Assembly (NCBI GenBank): GCA_016218275.1
Contig: JACREK010000166.1
Location: 1 to 6,428 of the forward strand
Reading direction: 5' to 3'
Length of the DNA: 6,428 nucleotides
DNA from: Candidatus Gottesmanbacteria bacterium
GTDB taxonomy: Bacteria > Patescibacteriota > Microgenomatia > 2-02-FULL-39-11
Positions 3,849 to 6,428 of this stretch are shown here, piece after piece; the first letter of the stretch is position 1, and each line of letters opens with the position of its first letter. A program made the position numbers and the translations under genes. The notes beneath the pieces are model-generated. The model saw only the letters and a program-made list of their open reading frames with translations, searched no databases and had not been told where the DNA came from.

Positions 3849-5654
3849 TTAAGCTTTTTGGGTTGTTTTCTCAATCTCTCTTATCTGCCGGAGAAGATCC
3901 CGCAACTGTTCATTTGTCTTTTTAGCAGACGGCTCGTCTTTTTTTTCTTCAGATTGTTTTATTTTAGTCGAAATACTGTTTATTCTCCTTCTGAGAGACA
4001 TTTTCTTTATTTCCCAACAGGTGTGAAGCAGTTCTTTTTCAAAGATTTGCTTTTCTGATAAAATATTGCTTCTGTCTGCCAAATAAGCTTTATCAAAGGC
4101 GGGTGCAATTTCAGAAGTCAAAAGACTGCCGAATTTCTTCACTTCAAATTTTTTGCAGGAGGAAAGGAAACCAACCAGAAGCTCCATAATTTTTTTAACC
4201 GGAGAAAGGTTGAAATCATCAAAGGTCAAAATTTTCATGACAGCAGCAATATATTCGTGGGGATTATCACTCTGGATAATTAAAGACAAAAGATATTCTT
4301 CCAGAAGAATTTCGCGGGAGGAACCGGAGACGGCAGTTTTTATCTCTTTTGGAATCTCCTTTTTTTTGACATATTGAGCAATAGACAGTTCGATTGACTC
4401 TTCCGTCACCTGCAGTTTGTTGGATAAATCCTTCACATAATGGGATAAAATTATGGGATTTTCAATTTTTGACAGAAAGGGAATTACCTCATTTCCGATT
4501 TTCTTTTTACCCACCACTCCCTCTTTTCCATACTTTGTAAAAGCGGCTTTGATGATAAAATCGTAGACGGGAACAACTTCTTTTACCGCTTTTTTCCAAA
4601 GATAGGGATCTTTTTCTATACACTCTGCCGGATCTTTTCCATATGGAAGCTCAACCACTTTTACGGTCAGCCCTCCTTTTTCGGCAATCTCGATCCCCCG
4701 CCTGGCGGCCTCACTGCCTGCAAAATCACTGTCAAGAGCTAAATTTATATTTTCCGTAAAACGGCGAAGCAGCACAGTCTGTCCCTCAGTCAGCGCCGAG
4801 CCTTTGATGGCAACAATGTTGGCAACGCCGGATTGAAAAGAGGAAAGCAAATCAAATTCCCCTTCTACCACCACTGCTTCCTTCTCCTTTTTGATTGCTT
4901 CCTTGGTAATATCCAATCCGTAAAGAGTATTGCCTTTTATATATATGGGAGTTTCTGAAGTATTGACATATTTTGCCCCTCGCTGACGCTCGGAGTAAAC
5001 CCCTTCATCCAACAGTCTGCCGGAAAAGCCAATTATATTGCCGCGCTGATCTTTTAGCGTAAACATCAGCCTGCCTCGGAACCGGTCATAATATGTCCCT
5101 CTATCGGAGCGAACCAAAAGACCGGCGGTATTTATATCGCTACTACCGTATCCTTTCTTTGTCAAAAAGGCAAGCAGACTGTCCCAGCTGTCCGGTGCAT
5201 AACCCAAAGTAAAAGTCTTAACAATCTCATCTTTGATGCCGCGGGATTTGAGATATTCACGGGCACGGCTGCCTGACTTATGAGAGGTCAAAAGAAAATG
5301 GAAAAATTCGGAAGATAAATGATTTATTTCATAAAGTTTATCTTTCAGTTTTGACGATTCCGTAGGCTGATAACTTGAAAGAGTCACTCCCGCCCTTTGA
5401 GCCAGAATCTTTAAAGCTTCAACAAACTCCAGATTTTCCCATTTCTGCAGGAAAGAAATTACATCCCCGCCTGTTGCGCAAGCTCCGAAACAATGCCATG
5501 ACTGGCGTTCAGGTGAGATTATAAAGGAAGGTGTTTTTTCACCATGAAAAGGACATAAAGCTTTGAAGTTTCTCCCGGCTTTGGTGAGCTTGATATGTTC
5601 GGAGATAAAATCAACTATGTCTATTTTTGCTTTAACCAAATCTACGTCTGTCAT
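3849..5654 (-). CDS. dnaG: DNA primase DnaG
   Basis: The 601-aa enzyme makes RNA primers for DNA replication and works with the replicative helicase. The start is ATG 5652-5654, which gives the typical MTDVDLVKAKIDIVDFISEH opening; a GTG at 5675 would add seven residues and overlap the upstream gene. The N-terminal CHC2 zinc finger has C34, H37, C55 and C59 (CPFHGEKTPSF, then WHCFGAC), with three rather than two residues between the last cysteines. The catalytic core follows, with YYDRFRGRLMF and IGFSGR (about 188-213). The TOPRIM metal site is E264 in VVVEGEFD and D308/D310 in LALDSDFAG. Residues from about 435 to the end form the variable helicase-interaction part, ending in a charged coiled coil. 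An extra stretch VYSERQRG (about 219-226) looks inserted. dnaG precedes rpoD. A -10 box (TAAAAT) sits 7 nt before the ATG, and no Shine-Dalgarno is visible. Confidence 0.96.
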   Translation of the reverse strand: MTDVDLVKAKIDIVDFISEHIKLTKAGRNFKALCPFHGEKTPSFIISPERQSWHCFGACATGGDVISFLQKWENLEFVEALKILAQRAGVTLSSYQPTESSKLKDKLYEINHLSSEFFHFLLTSHKSGSRAREYLKSRGIKDEIVKTFTLGYAPDSWDSLLAFLTKKGYGSSDINTAGLLVRSDRGTYYDRFRGRLMFTLKDQRGNIIGFSGRLLDEGVYSERQRGAKYVNTSETPIYIKGNTLYGLDITKEAIKKEKEAVVVEGEFDLLSSFQSGVANIVAIKGSALTEGQTVLLRRFTENINLALDSDFAGSEAARRGIEIAEKGGLTVKVVELPYGKDPAECIEKDPYLWKKAVKEVVPVYDFIIKAAFTKYGKEGVVGKKKIGNEVIPFLSKIENPIILSHYVKDLSNKLQVTEESIELSIAQYVKKKEIPKEIKTAVSGSSREILLEEYLLSLIIQSDNPHEYIAAVMKILTFDDFNLSPVKKIMELLVGFLSSCKKFEVKKFGSLLTSEIAPAFDKAYLADRSNILSEKQIFEKELLHTCWEIKKMSLRRRINSISTKIKQSEEKKDEPSAKKTNEQLRDLLRQIREIEKTTQKA

Positions 5655-5670
5655 CAAAGGTATTTTATCA
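5655..5670 (-). promoter_or_regulatory. Extended -10 element placed for leaderless dnaG transcription
   Basis: On the minus strand TGATAAAAT (5662-5670) matches the extended -10 form TGn plus TAAAAT. Its TGA is also the stop codon of the upstream gene. Seven bases later comes the dnaG ATG. The -35 side is weak (TTGGGG with a 15-bp spacer). The transcript would begin at 5655 or 5654, leaving no leader. Confidence 0.45.
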
Positions 5671-6428
5671 CACACTCTTTTTCCCCAACCGGTAGAGGGT
5701 AAATCCGTTTTGGATGGACCACTCTTTCTCTATGTCGTAAGGTCCAAAAGAGGCAATCTCCCACATGTTTATCTTTTCCAAATTTATGCCAGGCTCAGCA
5801 ACAACATATAAAACTTTGGCTTTATCATAACTTTCCACCGGCAGCGGCGGATAGCCCCAAATATCCAAAAAATATCTCAGCGGCAACGCCTGGTTTTCCG
5901 CATCAATCAGCATCGCCACATTATATTTTGTCCGCCACTGGGAAGATCGGACATCGGAAAAAATAAATTGCGCCGTTTTTTCTACTCCTGGCAGATTCCA
6001 TCCTTCTGCCATAGTCCATCCGTGATTCTCAGCCAAACCATATGACTGAAAATTAATAAATAAAAATATTACCGCAATAATAATTGTCACTGCCGAAAAC
6101 CACTTTCTTATATATCCTTTTAACCGGTAAAAAAGCGCAGCGCTTAACAGGATAAGAGGCACAAATGAGGAAATCGCATAATGGGTAATCATCTGCCTGA
6201 CAAAGAAAACGCTGAAGACAACAACCAAAACAATCTGCAGAATATAAAGCTTCTCGCTGATATTTAGTTTTCTCCAAAAATAAGCAGATAGCAGCAAAAT
6301 GCCAGTTATAAATCCTGCCGTGATATATAAATTTCCTCCGAACAACAACTGCGCAATAACCTCACGCCAAAAGGAAAAAAGGCTAAAATTATCCGGGGAT
6401 AGATTTTTCTGCTGGGAGAGAAAAAGCA
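5668..6428 (-). CDS. Membrane glycosyltransferase, GT39/ArnT-like, C-terminal part (partial)
   Basis: The frame is open to the right edge of the window, so the 5' part of the gene is missing; the visible portion is about 252 residues. In-frame TTG at 6348 is not a credible start because coding-like sequence (SLFSFWREVIAQLL) continues upstream. Four membrane helices are visible: around ITAGFITGILLLSAYFW, LQIVLVVVFSVFFV, ISSFVPLILLSAALFY and VTIIIAVIFLFINF. A soluble, probably extracytoplasmic tail of about 130 residues follows, including LRYFLDIWGYPPLPVESYD, LYVVAEPG, MWEIASFGPYDIEKEW and NGFTLYRL. This layout fits the C-terminal end of a polyprenyl-phosphate-sugar dependent transferase that adds sugars to protein or lipid on the outer membrane face. 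The catalytic N-terminal loops lie outside the window, so the substrate is unknown. It ends 13 nt before dnaG. Confidence 0.75.
   Translation of the reverse strand, partial: LFLSQQKNLSPDNFSLFSFWREVIAQLLFGGNLYITAGFITGILLLSAYFWRKLNISEKLYILQIVLVVVFSVFFVRQMITHYAISSFVPLILLSAALFYRLKGYIRKWFSAVTIIIAVIFLFINFQSYGLAENHGWTMAEGWNLPGVEKTAQFIFSDVRSSQWRTKYNVAMLIDAENQALPLRYFLDIWGYPPLPVESYDKAKVLYVVAEPGINLEKINMWEIASFGPYDIEKEWSIQNGFTLYRLGKKSV

Noticed and set aside
5655..5675. GTG 5675 as dnaG start
   Set aside because: It would overlap the upstream gene by 8 nt, lacks a clear Shine-Dalgarno, and adds residues before the conserved N-terminal helix.
1..6428. tRNA, rRNA, CRISPR array, transposase or integrase genes
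   Set aside because: No cloverleaf, no regularly spaced repeats and no recombinase motifs were seen on either strand; any mobilising enzyme for the rpoD-end cassette must be elsewhere.

Overview
The window looks like chromosomal DNA of a Candidate Phyla Radiation bacterium (Patescibacteria), most likely Microgenomates-like. That placement rests on recognising protein styles: a short group-1 sigma factor, a divergent DnaG, a membrane glycosyltransferase with a soluble tail and an exported thermonuclease with a cysteine-containing C-terminal domain. It is inference; no 16S gene is present. TGA acts as a stop codon (zinc-ribbon gene, glycosyltransferase gene), so the recoded UGA of Gracilibacteria/SR1 does not apply.

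Layout. At the left end, on the + strand, lie a 47-residue zinc-ribbon protein gene (31-174) and a membrane-anchored thermonuclease gene (409-1215). Between them is a gap that holds a degraded-looking reading frame on the opposite strand. Everything to the right is on the - strand, in transcription order: the 3' part of a GT39/ArnT-like membrane glycosyltransferase (5668-6428, cut by the window), dnaG primase (3849-5654), rpoD (2680-3768), a two-gene toxin-antitoxin module (2281-2559 and 1965-2276), and an AhpC-type 2-Cys peroxiredoxin (1282-1845). dnaG followed by rpoD is the core of the 'macromolecular synthesis' gene order known from many bacteria. The gap between them carries two strong stem-loops, one of which can bury the rpoD ribosome-binding site.

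Main observation. The toxin-antitoxin module sits between two copies of the rpoD 3' end. The real end is at 2680-2730. A second 17-codon copy lies at 1897-1947, after the antitoxin gene and before the peroxiredoxin gene. It still reads KLCHPTRSKKLKDYLE-stop against KLRHPSRSKKLKDYLE-stop in rpoD, with mostly synonymous differences and one 16-bp identical core. This looks like the scar of a small cassette (about 783 bp from repeat to repeat) that entered at the 3' end of rpoD, or of recombination with a foreign rpoD locus.

A second theme is leaderless transcription. The toxin gene has a near-consensus promoter (TTGACA, 17 bp, TATTAT) whose predicted first base is the G of its GTG start. The thermonuclease (GTG) and dnaG (ATG) have -10 boxes only 7 nt before their starts and no Shine-Dalgarno sequence. 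The zinc-ribbon, peroxiredoxin and rpoD genes have ordinary Shine-Dalgarno sites, so both modes appear to coexist. No rRNA, tRNA, CRISPR array or transposase was seen.
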